Shown here piece by piece: positions 1-17,225 of a stretch of DNA of 64,000 nt; position 1 is the first letter of the stretch, and each line of letters opens with the position of its first letter. The notes under the pieces are model-generated. The model made no database searches, was not told where the DNA came from, and was given only the letters and a program-made list of their open reading frames with translations. This DNA is from Novosphingobium ovatum (GTDB lineage: Bacteria; Pseudomonadota; Alphaproteobacteria; Sphingomonadales; Sphingomonadaceae): positions 186,001 to 250,000 of the forward strand of contig NZ_JAAAPO010000004.1 of NCBI RefSeq assembly GCF_009909235.1, in the 5' to 3' direction. The position numbers and the translations under genes were made by a program.

Positions 1-267
1 TGCAAGACCTGCCACTCGGTCCAGAAGGACGTGAACATGGTTGGCCCGTCGCTGCATGGCGTCTATGGTGCCAAGGCTGGCGCGCATGCCGGTTACACCT
101 ATTCCGAAGGCTTCAAGACGCTCGGCTACAGCTGGGATGACGAGCATCTGGACAAGTGGCTGGAGAACCCGATGAAGACGGTTCCGGGCACCAAGATGGC
201 CTATGCCGGTATCCCCGATGCCGCCAAGCGCAAAGCTGTCATCGATTATCTGAAGACGCTGAAGTAA
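1..267 (+). CDS. Class I cytochrome c, C-terminal part (5' end outside window)
   Basis: The reading frame is open from base 1 and begins inside the gene with a CKTCH haem-binding motif (CxxCH), so the signal peptide and first residues lie outside the window. The remaining 88 residues contain GPSLHG and, near the C terminus, GTKMAYAG, whose Met is the expected sixth haem ligand. This is the layout of small mono-haem class I cytochromes c (cytochrome c2 / mitochondrial type) that shuttle electrons in the periplasm. The stop is TAA at 265-267, followed by a GC-rich hairpin. The family is clear; its electron donor and acceptor are not visible here. Confidence 0.9.
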   Translation, partial: CKTCHSVQKDVNMVGPSLHGVYGAKAGAHAGYTYSEGFKTLGYSWDDEHLDKWLENPMKTVPGTKMAYAGIPDAAKRKAVIDYLKTLK

Positions 268-282
268 GCGTTTTTCAGCAGC

Positions 283-320
283 AAGCCGGGCCGGGGGGGA
301 GCGATCCGCCCCGGCCTTTG
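283..320 (+). terminator. Rho-independent terminator after cytochrome c
   Basis: Inverted arms GGCCGGGG (289-296) and CCCCGGCC (309-316) enclose a 12-base loop and are followed by a short T run. The hairpin sits between the convergent ends of the cytochrome c and HAD genes, so it may serve both strands. Confidence 0.65.
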
Positions 321-343
321 CGCGTCTGAGGCCCGTGTCGGGT

Positions 344-1021
344 TTACGCGATCAGGCGGGCGCGCACATCATGCAGGTCGGGCGCGATGTGATGGCACAA
401 TGCGGCCAGATCGGGCGCGGGTTGCAACAGATCGGGCACCATGATCGCCACCATCCCGGCGGCATGGGCCGAACGGATGCCATTGGCCGAATCCTCCAGC
501 GCCCAACAGGCCTGCGGAGCCACGCTCAGCCGCGCCGCCGCCGTCAGAAACGGATCGGGCGCGGGCTTGCCTCGGGTGTAATCCTCATGCGTGATGATCG
601 CGTCAAACCGCGTGGTCAGGCCATGCGCGTCCAGAAAACGTGACGCCACCGCGCGATAGGCGCCCGTTGCCACCGCGCGCGGAATGGCCAGATCATCCAG
701 CGCGTCCAGCAATTCCACCACCCCCGGCTTCATCACCAGATCGGTGGGCGTCATGCGGTCAAACGCGGCCAGCCAGTCCTGACGGAAAGCCAGCGGATCG
801 CCCGCATCGCCCAGCACATCGGCCAACAGCTTCCACGTTTCGGGCCAGCCAAGGCCGATGGTCTGCGCCTCGACCGCCTCGGTAATGCGGTCGCGCAGGC
901 CCAGCCGGTCAGCCGTGGCGCGCAGGGCAATGCCATACAGCCGTTCGGTGTCGAAAATCAGCCCGTCCATGTCAAACAACACGGCGGACGGGCGGGGCAG
1001 GGGAGCGGGGGGCATGGTCAT
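344..1021 (-). CDS. HAD-superfamily hydrolase (beta-phosphoglucomutase/phosphatase-like)
   Basis: About 225 residues. It opens with the HAD motif I FDMDGLIFDTE, whose first Asp is the nucleophile. ATGAYR supplies the motif II region, and GKPAPDPF plus ALEDSANGI give the motif III Lys and motif IV acidic residue. A helical cap lies between motifs I and II, as in subfamily IA enzymes such as phosphoglycolate phosphatase and beta-phosphoglucomutase. The product is cytosolic. The frame extends 16 codons further upstream, but the chosen ATG (1021; another at 1015) starts just before the conserved fold; neither has a clear ribosome binding site. It lies downstream of rplL on the same strand but a terminator separates them. 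The substrate cannot be read from the sequence. Confidence 0.85.
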   Translation of the reverse strand: MTMPPAPLPRPSAVLFDMDGLIFDTERLYGIALRATADRLGLRDRITEAVEAQTIGLGWPETWKLLADVLGDAGDPLAFRQDWLAAFDRMTPTDLVMKPGVVELLDALDDLAIPRAVATGAYRAVASRFLDAHGLTTRFDAIITHEDYTRGKPAPDPFLTAAARLSVAPQACWALEDSANGIRSAHAAGMVAIMVPDLLQPAPDLAALCHHIAPDLHDVRARLIA

Positions 1022-1067
1022 GGGGTGGCGATAGGCGGGCCGGTGCCACCTCACAAGCCGCGCATGC

Positions 1068-1096
1068 AAAAAGGGCGGCGCCAGATGGCACCGCCC
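1068..1096 (-). terminator. Terminator of the rplJ-rplL operon
   Basis: Read on the minus strand, an 11-bp stem with one G-T pair (arms 1086-1096 and 1073-1083) is closed by a tiny loop and followed directly by TTTTT. A second small hairpin, GGTCGG/CCGACC at 1106-1122, lies between rplL and this stem. Confidence 0.8.
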
Positions 1097-1138
1097 CCTC
1101 TGTTCGGTCGGAAGATCCGACCGACGGCTGTTGAAGTC

Positions 1139-1516
1139 TTACTTGACTTCGACGGTGCCGCCGGCTTCCTCGATCTTCTTCTTGATGTCTTCGGCTTCAG
1201 CCTTCGACACGCCTTCCTTGATCGCCTTGGGAGCGCCTTCGACCAGCGCCTTGGCTTCGGTCAGGCCCAGGTTGGTGATGGCGCGGACTTCCTTGATCAC
1301 CTGGATCTTCTTGCCACCGTCGCCGGTCAGGATGACGTCGAATTCGGTCTTTTCTTCGACGGCTTCAGCAGCGGCGCCGCCGGCGGCCGGAGCAGCAACG
1401 GCAACAGCGGCAGCAGCCGAAACGCCCCAAGCCTCTTCCAGGGCCTTGGCGAGTTCAGCGGCTTCCATGACGGTCAGAGCCGACAGTTCTTCAACGAGCT
1501 TGGCGATATCAGCCAT
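1139..1516 (-). CDS. rplL: 50S ribosomal protein L7/L12
   Basis: A 125-residue protein starting [15 protein letters not shown]. It has the typical N-terminal dimerisation helices, an Ala/Gly-rich hinge at about residues 35-55, and the C-terminal domain with EKTEFDVIL and KAIKEGVSK, which contacts translation factors. It forms the stalk of the large subunit with L10. Three upstream codons (start 1525) stay in frame, but MADIAKLV is the conserved beginning. It follows rplJ with a gap of about 70 bases and shares its transcript; a terminator follows the stop. Confidence 0.97.
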   Translation of the reverse strand: MADIAKLVEELSALTVMEAAELAKALEEAWGVSAAAAVAVAAPAAGGAAAEAVEEKTEFDVILTGDGGKKIQVIKEVRAITNLGLTEAKALVEGAPKAIKEGVSKAEAEDIKKKIEEAGGTVEVK

Positions 1517-1588
1517 GATGTACACTCCAGATTGGTTTGCCGGGCGCCCAAATCAGGCAATGACCCGGAAAATGGGGTTTGATAAGTC

Positions 1589-2101
1589 TTATGCCGCGTC
1601 CTTGGCGTAAGCGCCGAACACGCGCGCCAGCTTGGCCGCCGGAGCGGTCGTGAGCTGGGCGATCTTCGTCGCCGGAGCCTGGATGAGGCCAACCAGCTTG
1701 CCACGCAGTTCGTCGAGGCTGGGCATCGCGGCCAAAGCCTTGACGCCATCAGCGTTCAGAACCACCGAACCCAGCGAACCGCCGACGATCTCGATCTTGT
1801 CGGTCGTCTTGGCGAATTCGACGATGACCTTGGCAGCGGCAACCGGATCGACCGACCACGCAAGCGCGGTGGGGCCGGTCATGAAGTCGCAGATACCAAC
1901 GTAATCGGTGTCTTGGGCGGCAATCTGGGCAAGACGGTTCTTCGCAACCTTATAGGTCGCACCGGCTTCGCGGATCTTGTTGCGCAGCACGGAGGACTGA
2001 GCCACCGTCAGGCCAAGGTTGCGGGTGACAACCACCACGCCGACCTCGTTGAAGACCGCGTTGAGCTGGGCGACCGAATCGGCTTTCTGCGAACGATCCA
2101 T
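1589..2101 (-). CDS. rplJ: 50S ribosomal protein L10
   Basis: A 170-residue protein starting [17 protein letters not shown]. It has the L10 N-terminal domain ([31 protein letters not shown]) that binds 23S rRNA, and a C-terminal helix that carries the L7/L12 dimers. In many bacteria L10 represses its own operon by binding the mRNA leader, and here the gene is preceded by a long untranslated stretch. Together rplJ and rplL form a two-gene minus-strand operon. The usual rplK-rplA upstream partners are absent, and rpoB-rpoC run in the opposite direction. Confidence 0.97.
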   Translation of the reverse strand: MDRSQKADSVAQLNAVFNEVGVVVVTRNLGLTVAQSSVLRNKIREAGATYKVAKNRLAQIAAQDTDYVGICDFMTGPTALAWSVDPVAAAKVIVEFAKTTDKIEIVGGSLGSVVLNADGVKALAAMPSLDELRGKLVGLIQAPATKIAQLTTAPAAKLARVFGAYAKDAA

Positions 2102-2411
2102 GCCTTACTCCTTCACATGTGGCCCTTTGGCGTTGGCCGCCGGGCCGGCTACTTTGTCCAAGCAGGCACGGCAAAGCCGCGCCCACATGGGCGGATAGTC
2201 CGTGACAAGGGAAGGAGAAGGGCCGGCAAAACCGGACCTAGAGGGCGCCGCACAGCCACAGGGGCGGGCGGGCCGGAAATCTCTTTTCCCCGTCTAGGCT
2301 GGAGATTAAGCGGGGCATATTCCCCGCACCAACTGTCTCGGACGGATGAGAACGGCGGGCAGGCCCACCGCAATCGAGCGCGCCTTTACGCGCGGCCGGG
2401 GGGCGAGTCAA
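2102..2411 (-). promoter_or_regulatory. rplJ promoter and long leader
   Basis: On the minus strand TTGACT (2411-2406) and TAAAGG (2388-2383) are spaced by 17 bases, a plausible housekeeping promoter. This would give a leader of roughly 275 nt before rplJ. The leader holds a 6-bp hairpin, GCGGGG/CCCCGC (2310-2327), and a second around GCCGG/CCGGC (about 2220-2236). Such a length fits an L10-type autoregulatory leader, but I could not identify the L10 kink-turn site. No convincing gene lies between 2102 and 2601. Confidence 0.4.
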
Positions 2412-2601
2412 GCATTGCCTGCCCCCCCGCCGCCGTGCGCGGGTTGGGCGCGGGTCGTGCGCGGGCCGGGCTCTGCGCCCTTCCCCTAGGAAGTTGTTAA
2501 CCTTGTTTGCCTAGACCTTTCCCAGAAGGCCCGCGACCCGTTCCGGCGATTCTGCGGGCGTGGTCGATGGGCCGCCCGATGGCCTGCAAAAGGGGATTCG
2601 A

Positions 2602-3297
2602 GTGAGCATTACCCAGACGCCTCCCGCCCAGACGCGCGCTGACGATGGCTGGCTGGACCGGGCCTTTGCCCGTGTCGCCCCGCGCACGCTGGACCGTATC
2701 GAGCAGGGCCTGATCCTGACGCTGTGGGTGGGATTGGCATGGCGGGCGATCTCGTCCTATCTGACCGATCACAACCCGCTGGTGCTGTTGCTGCCGGTGG
2801 GCGAATTGACGGTGCTGATCTTTGTCATGATCCGCCGGTCGACGCAGAACATCAGTCTGGCGCTGGGGGACTGGTTGCTGGCGATCACCGCCACGGCCGC
2901 CCCGCTGTTGATCGAACCGGCCCATGGTCATGTCTGGCCTGATGCGCTGGCGTGGCTGATCCCGGCCTTTACGGTGATGTGGGTGGTGGGCAACCTGTTC
3001 CAGATCTGGGCCAAGTTCTCCCTGCGCCGCAGCTTTGGCATTGCCCCCGCCAACCGCGGGATCAAGGTGGATGGTCCCTACCGCTGGGTGCGTCATCCGA
3101 TGTATGCGGGCTATTTGTGGGTGCATGTGGCGGTGCTGGTGATGAATCCGCTGCTGATCAATGTGGTGATCTATGGCATCGGCTGGTGGGCCCAGATCCT
3201 GCGCCTGAAGGCCGAGGAAAAGCTGTTGTCGCAAGACCCTGCCTATCGGGAGTTCTGCAACAAGGTCCGTTATCGACTGGTTCCGGGGCTGTTCTGA
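2602..3297 (+). CDS. Isoprenylcysteine carboxyl methyltransferase-like integral membrane protein
   Basis: About 231 residues with several hydrophobic helices and the motif GPYRWVRHPMYAGY followed by KAEEKLL and FCNKVRYRLVP. This is the signature of the ICMT/PEMT-like family of membrane methyltransferases, which bind S-adenosylmethionine in the C-terminal helices. Bacterial members act on lipids or unknown small molecules, so the substrate is open. The GTG at 2602 is chosen because AGGGG lies 7 bases upstream; an in-frame GTG at 2560 is possible. It sits between divergent rplJL and rpoBC, which splits a region that is usually one ribosomal/RNA polymerase operon. Confidence 0.8.
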   Translation: MSITQTPPAQTRADDGWLDRAFARVAPRTLDRIEQGLILTLWVGLAWRAISSYLTDHNPLVLLLPVGELTVLIFVMIRRSTQNISLALGDWLLAITATAAPLLIEPAHGHVWPDALAWLIPAFTVMWVVGNLFQIWAKFSLRRSFGIAPANRGIKVDGPYRWVRHPMYAGYLWVHVAVLVMNPLLINVVIYGIGWWAQILRLKAEEKLLSQDPAYREFCNKVRYRLVPGLF

Positions 3298-3399
3298 TCC
3301 TGTCTTTGTGCTGACATCAAGATTGCCCATGGGGCCTTGTGCCACCCGCGCTTGAGGGAGTGTGGGGCGGCGTTGCGGGAGCCATCGGGTTTGCTGGGG

Positions 3400-3432
3400 A
3401 AAGGGCGCGGCTGGCCATTGCCGCGCCCTTTT
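3400..3432 (+). terminator. Rho-independent terminator
   Basis: Arms AAAGGGCGCGGC and GCCGCGCCCTTTT enclose an 8-base loop. It lies about 100 bases after the ICMT-like gene and upstream of the rpoB promoter. Confidence 0.8.
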
Positions 3433-3772
3433 CTGTTGTCTCCGTTGCGGAGCGGTTTGTTGCTCGCCCGTGCCGTGCTGCGCCTGCGAAAACATGCGGG
3501 GAAAGTTTGACTTTTCCGGGGGTTTGGCCTAAGTGCGGCCCCGTTCAGCGCTTCGAGCAAGGCTGGCCCAGCGCGGGGGTCGGCATCGGGAAGGAGGCGC
3601 TGTCATCCATCTGACGCTGACGGCTACGGGCTGTGATTCTGTCGAAAGTGGCGGGATTGCAATGGCTTGTGGCCTTTTTTGCGTCTGATCGGATGTGCCA
3701 TGCCGCGCGTGGCGAAACGTTTTCGCGTGCCCTGCGAATCAGGGCGCGCATGAGAAAGAGGCAGAACCCGTA
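3433..3772 (+). promoter_or_regulatory. rpoB promoter and leader
   Basis: TTGACT (3507-3512) is followed after 17 bases by TAAGTG (3530-3535). This is the same arrangement and -35 sequence as upstream of rplJ, and suggests a start near 3542 and a leader of about 230 nt. AAAGAGG lies about 10 bases upstream of the rpoB ATG at 3773. No gene is supported in this 340-base stretch; the long antisense frame covering it is a shadow. Confidence 0.4.
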
Positions 3773-7933
<4,161 letters not shown>

Positions 7934-8010
7934 GGGATCACGGGGTGGGCCCACAGCCCGCCCCAACCCCCTTGAGCCCCGAGAGATTTGACCCCTAGAG
8001 GGACGAAAAC

Positions 8011-12294
<4,284 letters not shown>

Positions 12295-12322
12295 GCCTCG
12301 CCGCGCTAATAGGCCAAATACA

Positions 12323-12358
12323 CAAAACCCCCGTCGGAGCGATCCGGCGGGGGTTTTG
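12323..12358. terminator. Bidirectional terminator after rpoC
   Basis: Perfect 11-bp arms CAAAACCCCCG and CGGGGGTTTTG enclose a further CGGA/TCCG stem. A-rich and T-rich ends flank the stem on both strands, so it can stop rpoC transcripts and those of the convergent gene at 12404. Confidence 0.9.
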
Positions 12359-12403
12359 CATGAGCCTGCGCCCGGCCCGGCGCCGGGCGGGATGGGGCTG
12401 GTG

Positions 12404-14071
12404 CTACTTGCGCGCGGTGGCCTCGCGCGCCTTGATCCGGGCGGCCAGTTCATCGGGTGAGGGGATGATCTGGCGCAACTCGGCGATCACCGCATCGGCG
12501 TCGATATACATCGCCGCCGGCATATCGGCATCGCCCGCATTGCCAAACATCACCAGCGCAACGCCTTCGACATCATTGGACTTGCCCCACTGAAAGCCTT
12601 TGAACCCTTTGGCCTTGGCCAACAGGGCCGCGTGCAGCATCAGCGCGTCGGGGCGAACAAAGACCGGAATGGTCGGGTCGGCCGGGAAGGACATGAAATA
12701 GAATTTGGAATTGCGCACCGGCTTTTCAGCGATATAGCGCGACTTGTCTGTATTCCAGACCGGCCGGCTCAGCTTTTCATAGGCGTCGATCTGCGCATAG
12801 GGCAGGATATTGGTATAAAGCGTGCGGTTATTGCTGTCGGTTTGCAGCATGCGGGCCATAGCCCTCCGCCGCATGTCCTGCCGCAGTTCATCGCCGCTTT
12901 TGCCCAAGGCGCCAAACAGCTGTTCCGGGCGGGCGCCCCGGCGCAGCATGTCGGTTGCCTGCACCACCGCGCCAAAGCTGACATCCCATTGTGAACGGGC
13001 AGCAAAATTGCGCCGCGCCTCGTCCACGCGGCCCTCGTGGTGGAGGACCAGCACGTCCAGGAAATCCAGCGCCTCGATCACGTTCGAGCGTTCGGAGTCA
13101 GGCTTGCCTTCCTCGTCCAGCTTGTCCAGCTGCGCGCGGGCCCGCAGCGCGCGCGCCTTGGATGCGTCCCAATCGCCAGCCAGCGCATGGCTGATGGCGG
13201 CCGTCACCAGCGGCCAACTGCGCGTGCTTTCGCTGTTGATGCTGTTCAGGCGGTTCAGCCAGGCCTCACGCAGGGCGGCGGCGTCCTTGAAGCGGCCTTG
13301 GTCCTCCAGACGGTTGGCATACAGGTTCACCGCAGTGCTCAACATGCGGCCGCGGATGGCATGGGCGCGCTCTTCGTTGGCGTCCATGCGGTCGTTCATC
13401 CAGCCATAGTCCTGTGCGGTCAGCACCGGCAGAAAGGAATAGGCCATGCCGTCCAGATGCGACAGGCTGACCGCGCGCGCGCCTTCGCCATCGCCCAGCC
13501 GCAACCGGGCAAAGCTGTCAAAGCGGTCAAAGGACAGGCCCATCGAACGGTCGAAATAGGGATTGCCGGTCAGGCCCGCGGCCTTGGCCTCGGCGCGGGC
13601 CAGCGCCACATCGGCCAGCGCGTCCTGATATTGCTTGGCCTCGATATGATGGGCCGCGCGCGCCAAAATTAGCGGCAGGCGGCGCAGGGTGTTCTTTTCC
13701 CGCGTGGCGGCGGCGGCATCGATCAACTGGTTGCAGGCCTCGACCCCGGCGGTGCCAAACAGACGTTTGGACGCGTCGGCCTGTTCGGGCGCGGGGGCAA
13801 AAAGCGACAACAGCGTCAGCGCGCCCATGATCCGGGCAAAGCTTTCGATGTCGCTCATCTGTGGTGGTTTGCCGTCGCAGCGCACATGCAGCGAGGCCTG
13901 CTTGACCGGTGCGGCGGGCGCGGCCGCGGGAGAGGGCGTTGCCATCGGCGCAGGCGGCGCGACCACAACCGGCGGCGCACTTTGCGCCCAGGCCTGCGCG
14001 ATGGGCGTGGCCAGCACACAGGCGCTGACGGCGCAGCCCATCAGGGCGCGCGCTTTACGATGCAATGTCAC
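12404..14071 (-). CDS. Exported helical-repeat (TPR-like) hypothetical protein
   Basis: About 555 residues. I chose the GTG at 14071 because GGGGGGA lies just upstream and the product then begins with a classic signal peptide: basic VTLHRKAR, hydrophobic LMGCAVSACVLATPIA, and AQA/AWA cleavage sites. A Pro/Ala linker follows. The mature part is rich in Ala/Leu/Arg helices with TPR-like pairs (for example KQYQDALADVALARAEAKAAG and GDWDASKARALRARAQL). The C-terminal 130 residues look like a mixed alpha/beta domain. No catalytic motif was recognised. It is probably a periplasmic scaffold, by inference only. It is divergent from nadE with 130 bases between the starts. Confidence 0.65.
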   Translation of the reverse strand: MTLHRKARALMGCAVSACVLATPIAQAWAQSAPPVVVAPPAPMATPSPAAAPAAPVKQASLHVRCDGKPPQMSDIESFARIMGALTLLSLFAPAPEQADASKRLFGTAGVEACNQLIDAAAATREKNTLRRLPLILARAAHHIEAKQYQDALADVALARAEAKAAGLTGNPYFDRSMGLSFDRFDSFARLRLGDGEGARAVSLSHLDGMAYSFLPVLTAQDYGWMNDRMDANEERAHAIRGRMLSTAVNLYANRLEDQGRFKDAAALREAWLNRLNSINSESTRSWPLVTAAISHALAGDWDASKARALRARAQLDKLDEEGKPDSERSNVIEALDFLDVLVLHHEGRVDEARRNFAARSQWDVSFGAVVQATDMLRRGARPEQLFGALGKSGDELRQDMRRRAMARMLQTDSNNRTLYTNILPYAQIDAYEKLSRPVWNTDKSRYIAEKPVRNSKFYFMSFPADPTIPVFVRPDALMLHAALLAKAKGFKGFQWGKSNDVEGVALVMFGNAGDADMPAAMYIDADAVIAELRQIIPSPDELAARIKAREATARK

Positions 14072-14204
14072 GAAAATTTCCCCCCAAACATGTCGTGGCC
14101 GGAATGTTAGCGCGGCCGGCCACAATCGCAATGCCATTGGCAGGTGATCGAAAAGCCTGTCGCGGTGCCTTGCCCCCGGCTCCAACGCCGCCTAAACCGG
14201 GGCT

Positions 14205-15866
14205 ATGCCAGACACGCTGAAAATCACGCTTGCCCAGTTGAACCAGTCGGTGGGCGATCTGTCCGCCAATGCGGCCGCCATGTCGGCCGCCCGTCAACGC
14301 GCGGCCGAGGCGAAATCCGACCTGATCGCTTTTCCCGAATTGCAGTTGATCGGCTATCCGCCCGAAGATCTGGTATTGAAGCCCAACCTGATCGAACGCG
14401 CCGCCGCCGAGCTGCAAAAGCTGGCGCAGACCACCGCGCAGCCCGGCCCGGCGATGCTGGTGGGCAGCGTGTTTGTCGCCGATGGGGCGCTGCATAATGG
14501 CGTCGCCCTGCTGGATCAGGGCAAGGTGCAGGCGATCCGGTTCAAGCATGAACTGCCCAATTACGGCACCTTTGACGAGGTGCGCCTGTTCCAGCCCGGC
14601 CCCTTGCCCGAACCGATCATCCTGCGCGGCACGATGATCGGCGTGCCGATCTGCGAGGACATCTGGCACCCGGCCGTCTGCCGCCATCTGGCTGATTTTG
14701 GCGCGGAAATGTTCGTCTGCGTCAACGGCAGCCCGTATGAGATCGACAAGGACGCGCTGCGCATTGATGGCGTGGCCAAACGCCGCGCGGTCGATGCCAA
14801 GGTGCCGCTGGCCTATCTCAACCGCGTTGGCGGTCAGGACGAACTGGTGTTCGACGGGGCGAGTTTTGTCGTCAATGGCGACGGGTCGCTGGCGGTGCAG
14901 ATGTGCGATTGGGCAGAGCAGGAGGTCACCACCAGCTGGACCAAGACCGCGACCGGATGGCGCTGCAACCGGGGCGAGATCGCCCAACTGGCCGAGCATC
15001 CTGAGGACATTTATTCCGCGATGGTTCTGTCGCTGCGCGATTACGTCAACCGCAATCGCTTTCCCGGCGTGGTGCTGGGCCTGTCGGGCGGGATCGACAG
15101 CGCGCTGTGTGCGGCGATCGCGGTCGACGCGCTGGGCGCGGACCGGGTGTGGTGCGTGATGCTGCCCAGCCGCTATACCAGCACCGAAAGCCTGGTGGAC
15201 GCCACGCAATGCGCGCAAATGCTGGGCGTGCGCTATGACACCATCCCCATCGTCTCGGCGGTCAAGGCCTATGAGGAGATGCTGGGCGGGGTGTTCTCTG
15301 GCCGCGCCCCCGACCTGACCGAGGAAAACATCCAGTCGCGCATTCGCGGCGTGACGCTGATGGCGTGCTCGAACAAGTTTGGCCACATGCTGGTCACCAC
15401 CGGCAACAAGAGCGAGATGAGCGTGGGCTATGCCACCATCTATGGCGACATGAACGGCGGCTACAACCCGTTGAAAGACGCCTATAAGATGACGGTGTTC
15501 GCCCTGTCCAAATGGCGCAACCAGCACAAGCCGCGCATTGGTCTGGGGCCGAACGGCCCGGTGATGCCGGACAATATCATCACCAAACCGCCCAGCGCCG
15601 AACTGCGCCCCGACCAGAAGGACAGCGACAGCCTGCCGCCCTATGACGTGCTGGACGCGATCCTGCTGGGGTTGGTCGAGCAGGAGAAGAGCGTCGAGCA
15701 GCTGGTTTCGGAAGGGTTCGACCGCGATACGCTGGCCCGGATCGAGCGTTTGCTGCATCTGGCCGAATACAAGCGCCGTCAGGCCCCGCCGGGGGTCAAG
15801 CTGGGAACGCGCAATTTCGGGCGCGACCGGCGTTATCCGATCACCCACGCCTTCCGCACGGCATAA
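14205..15866 (+). CDS. nadE: Glutamine-dependent NAD+ synthetase
   Basis: A 553-residue two-domain enzyme. The N-terminal nitrilase-type glutaminase domain has Glu in FPELQLIGYP, Lys in FKHELPNYGTFDE, and the nucleophile Cys near residue 150 in GVPICEDIWHP. The C-terminal synthetase domain has the ATP pyrophosphatase P-loop LGLSGGIDSAL near residue 293, then TTGNKSEMSVGYATIYGDMNG. It amidates nicotinic acid adenine dinucleotide to NAD+, with ammonia channelled from glutamine. The start MPDTLKITLAQLN is where nitrilase homology begins. nadB, an earlier step of the same pathway, is at 41.6 kb. Confidence 0.96.
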   Translation: MPDTLKITLAQLNQSVGDLSANAAAMSAARQRAAEAKSDLIAFPELQLIGYPPEDLVLKPNLIERAAAELQKLAQTTAQPGPAMLVGSVFVADGALHNGVALLDQGKVQAIRFKHELPNYGTFDEVRLFQPGPLPEPIILRGTMIGVPICEDIWHPAVCRHLADFGAEMFVCVNGSPYEIDKDALRIDGVAKRRAVDAKVPLAYLNRVGGQDELVFDGASFVVNGDGSLAVQMCDWAEQEVTTSWTKTATGWRCNRGEIAQLAEHPEDIYSAMVLSLRDYVNRNRFPGVVLGLSGGIDSALCAAIAVDALGADRVWCVMLPSRYTSTESLVDATQCAQMLGVRYDTIPIVSAVKAYEEMLGGVFSGRAPDLTEENIQSRIRGVTLMACSNKFGHMLVTTGNKSEMSVGYATIYGDMNGGYNPLKDAYKMTVFALSKWRNQHKPRIGLGPNGPVMPDNIITKPPSAELRPDQKDSDSLPPYDVLDAILLGLVEQEKSVEQLVSEGFDRDTLARIERLLHLAEYKRRQAPPGVKLGTRNFGRDRRYPITHAFRTA

Positions 15867-15875
15867 GGCGCGCCG

Positions 15876-15898
15876 GGCCGCAGGCGTCACCTGCGGCC
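15876..15898. terminator. Hairpin between convergent nadE and GGDEF genes
   Basis: Perfect 9-bp arms GGCCGCAGG and CCTGCGGCC enclose a 5-base loop. It lies in the 45-base gap between convergent genes. It lacks a T run, so termination is inferred from position. Confidence 0.5.
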
Positions 15899-15911
15899 AC
15901 AACGCCCGGCG

Positions 15912-17099
15912 TCAGATCAGCGCCGGGCCGCCAAAGGCGCGCATGCTGGCGCGGCGGCGTTGCACGTCCTTGGCCGCGATCAGGCGGCGGTCGGCGGTGC
16001 CGGTCATCTCGTCCAGCGTGCGGCCATCCTGCGGCCATTGGGCATAACCGGTCGAAATGCCCACCACCACATGATGCCCCGACGCCTGAAACGGCGCGTC
16101 AAAGGCGGCGTGTACCCGCGCGCACAGATCGGGCAACTGGCGGCCGCCGGCAACGCCCGCGTCATGTTCGGGATCGGTGGTGGTCAGGATGGCGAATTCA
16201 TCGCCGCCCACGCGGCACACGGTCGCGCCTTTGCCCACGGCGCGGCGCAGACGGTCGGCTACCTGACGCAGCACCTCGTCGCCGGTGGCGTGGCCGTGCA
16301 TCTTGTTCACCGGCTTGAACCCGTCCAGATCGATCTGGATCAGCGCCGGGCGTTCATGCGTCATGCCGCCGCTGCGCGCATCCTCGATCAGCGCGGTGAA
16401 ACGGTCGGACAGGGCGCGATGGTTGACCAGCCCGGTCAGCGGGTCGCTCTTGGCCTCTTCGCGCATGACGTGTTCCAGCGACAACAGCGCCACCATGCGG
16501 TGCGATTGTTGGGTCAAGGCGCTGCCCAGATACAGGCTGGTGACAACAATCAGCGTCGCGACCAGACGATCGGCGGTGTCGCCCGCCACGGCCATCGTCA
16601 GGGCGATCGGGGTGATGCCGGCAATCAGGTTGGCGATGCTGTTTCGGACACACATGCTTTGTGCCAGCACAGGTGTCAGCGTGGAGAGCGTAACGATCGT
16701 CGGGATCAGGACAGAGGTATGCTCTGGCGCGCTGGCCCAGCTATACGCGCCCCAGATGCTGCCGCAGCCGGCCATGATGGTCGAGATGATGCCCGCATTG
16801 GCCACCGCCTTTGCCGCTTGTGCCGGGGTCGCGGCATCAGGCTTGCGGCGCAACCAGACAACCAGGCGATAGGCCGCAACGGCGATCAGCACGCATGGCA
16901 GGAAAATGCGGGTGAGCGGATGCACACTGGGCGAGGCCGCCGAAATGGCGATGATCGACATCGTGATCAGGGCGATATAGCCCAGCGGCGCCTGCGTCAC
17001 CAACGCGCGGTACTGCTCCAGCGCGAGTGCCTCACGCACACGCGGGGTCACGATCTGCGGTTTCAGGAGGGAAAACGGGCTGGGCTTTGTCATCCGCAC
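15912..17099 (-). CDS. Membrane-bound diguanylate cyclase (GGDEF)
   Basis: A 395-residue protein. The N-terminal half holds five to six hydrophobic helices, for example APLGYIALITMSIIAISA, IFLPCVLIAVAAYRLVVWL and LIAGITPIALTMAVA. The C-terminal GGDEF domain follows, with DPLTGLVNHRAL, LIQIDLDGFKPVNKMHGHATGD and an intact CRVGGDEFAI near residue 290. The active-site motif is complete, so c-di-GMP synthesis from two GTP is expected. No RxxD inhibitory site is visible just upstream of GGDEF. The start may be 17099 or the second Met at 17093. It is convergent with nadE and divergent from gltX. The MASE-like sensor half resembles other sphingomonad cyclases; its signal is unknown. Confidence 0.9.
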   Translation of the reverse strand: MRMTKPSPFSLLKPQIVTPRVREALALEQYRALVTQAPLGYIALITMSIIAISAASPSVHPLTRIFLPCVLIAVAAYRLVVWLRRKPDAATPAQAAKAVANAGIISTIMAGCGSIWGAYSWASAPEHTSVLIPTIVTLSTLTPVLAQSMCVRNSIANLIAGITPIALTMAVAGDTADRLVATLIVVTSLYLGSALTQQSHRMVALLSLEHVMREEAKSDPLTGLVNHRALSDRFTALIEDARSGGMTHERPALIQIDLDGFKPVNKMHGHATGDEVLRQVADRLRRAVGKGATVCRVGGDEFAILTTTDPEHDAGVAGGRQLPDLCARVHAAFDAPFQASGHHVVVGISTGYAQWPQDGRTLDEMTGTADRRLIAAKDVQRRRASMRAFGGPALI

Positions 17100-17225
17100 A
17101 CAAGTAATTGCGAAAGGTCAAATACCCGTAAATTCACGTATAAAACTTTGTAATCCGACGGTCATATGGCGGTGCGTGACAACAGGGTTTGACGTGGCGC
17201 GCAGGCGGGCTTAACCGCGCTTTTC

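Noticed and set aside
2102..2601. Possible tRNA or small RNA gene upstream of rplJ
   Set aside because: No cloverleaf or T-loop sequence found; the hairpins fit a leader better.
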